From contig JAEYPI010000028.1 of the NCBI GenBank assembly GCA_023410885.1, positions 1 through 14,118 on the forward strand: a stretch of DNA of 14,118 bases, given 5' to 3'. The notes beneath the pieces are model-generated. The model was not told the origin of the DNA. It ran no database searches and saw nothing but the letters and a program-made list of their open reading frames with translations. The position numbers and the translations under genes are program-made. The DNA comes from Bacillota bacterium. Lineage in GTDB: Bacteria > Bacillota > Clostridia > DSM-8532. Every line of letters starts with the position of its first letter. Position 1 is the stretch's first letter. Below are positions 13,719 through 14,118 of this stretch, piece by piece.

Positions 13719-14118
13719 CTACTTAAATGCGCAGGTCCTCAGCCACTCGATGCAGAGACCCATCCATGAAGCTACATGTGGGTTTACATGATCCGTCTCC
13801 TCAGTGGCCAGAGACATACCATGTTTGCCATGGGGATAGATATGCATTTCAAAAGGAATGCTGTTCTTTCTCAGGCTTTGGGCAAACATCAAGGAATTTT
13901 CCACCGGTACGGATTTATCTTCAAACGTGTGCCAAATAAAAGTCGGCGGTGTTTTTTCATTGACCTGGTGTTCCAGAGACATTTCATGCAATAAACTGCT
14001 GTCAGCATCTTCACCTAAAAGACTTACAAAAGAATCTCTATGAGCAAACTCGCCCGAGCTTATAACCGGGTAGCTTAATATCAACGCATTGGGTTTGTTA
14101 AGGTCCTTTGTTATCCCC
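13719..14118 (-). CDS. Esterase-like alpha/beta hydrolase, C-terminal part
   Basis: The gene enters from the right edge. About 132 C-terminal residues are visible, starting inside the coding sequence (GITKDLNKPNALILSYPVIS). The order PNALILSYPV, SGEFAHRDSF, then LLGE fits the acetyl-esterase / BD-FAE-like group of alpha/beta hydrolases. The acid FEDKSVPVENS and the catalytic His in HGKHGMSLA follow at the expected spacing; the nucleophile GxSxG lies outside the window. Members of this group deacetylate carbohydrates or hydrolyse small esters. It ends CAFK at a TAG. Its leftward direction matches the sulfatase, but 970 bp with an unrecognised ORF lie between, so joint transcription is uncertain. 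A short upstream-looking ATG-type start is not needed because the frame is open to the edge. Confidence 0.85.
   Translation of the reverse strand, partial: GITKDLNKPNALILSYPVISSGEFAHRDSFVSLLGEDADSSLLHEMSLEHQVNEKTPPTFIWHTFEDKSVPVENSLMFAQSLRKNSIPFEMHIYPHGKHGMSLATEETDHVNPHVASWMGLCIEWLRTCAFK

Overview
The window looks like a chromosomal segment of a low-to-moderate GC Gram-positive anaerobe, most likely a clostridial Firmicute. This is inferred from strong AGGAGG-type ribosome binding sites, sigma-A-type promoters, a lipoprotein-type PotD, many one-component regulators and the general flavour of the proteins. No RNA gene, CRISPR array, insertion sequence or phage gene was recognised. Most genes are catabolic, transport or repair functions, each with its own adjacent regulator.

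Layout. (1) Positions 1-1486: the N-terminal part of a 6-phosphogluconate dehydrogenase gene (minus strand, running off the left edge) is divergent from an AraC-type cupin regulator. (2) Positions 1490-4354: a leftward group of a WYL-domain regulator, a SplB/COG1533-type radical SAM protein and a divergent Fpg/Nei-type DNA glycosylase homologue. A near-identical 25-bp element precedes both the regulator and the glycosylase gene, which suggests one regulon. (3) Positions 4373-4490: a two-copy 31-bp repeat and a strong hairpin. (4) Positions 4570-9064: a complete polyamine uptake operon, XRE-cupin regulator - potA - potB - potC - potD, read leftward from a promoter with consensus -35 and -10 boxes and a palindromic operator. 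(5) Positions 9344-10027: a lone small alpha/beta hydrolase. (6) Positions 10102-12749: a LacI-type regulator and a sulfatase converge on a shared bidirectional terminator. (7) Positions 12750-13220: a 471-bp gene-free stretch with regulatory-looking repeats. (8) Positions 13221-14118: an unrecognised, perhaps decayed ORF and the C-terminal part of an esterase-like alpha/beta hydrolase running off the right edge.

The best candidate for something not well described is region 2. A WYL regulator, an SP-lyase-like radical SAM protein and an Fpg-like protein that lacks several canonical catalytic features share a promoter-proximal element. The rest is mainly ordinary metabolism: NADPH production, polyamine import, and sulfate-ester and ester scavenging.
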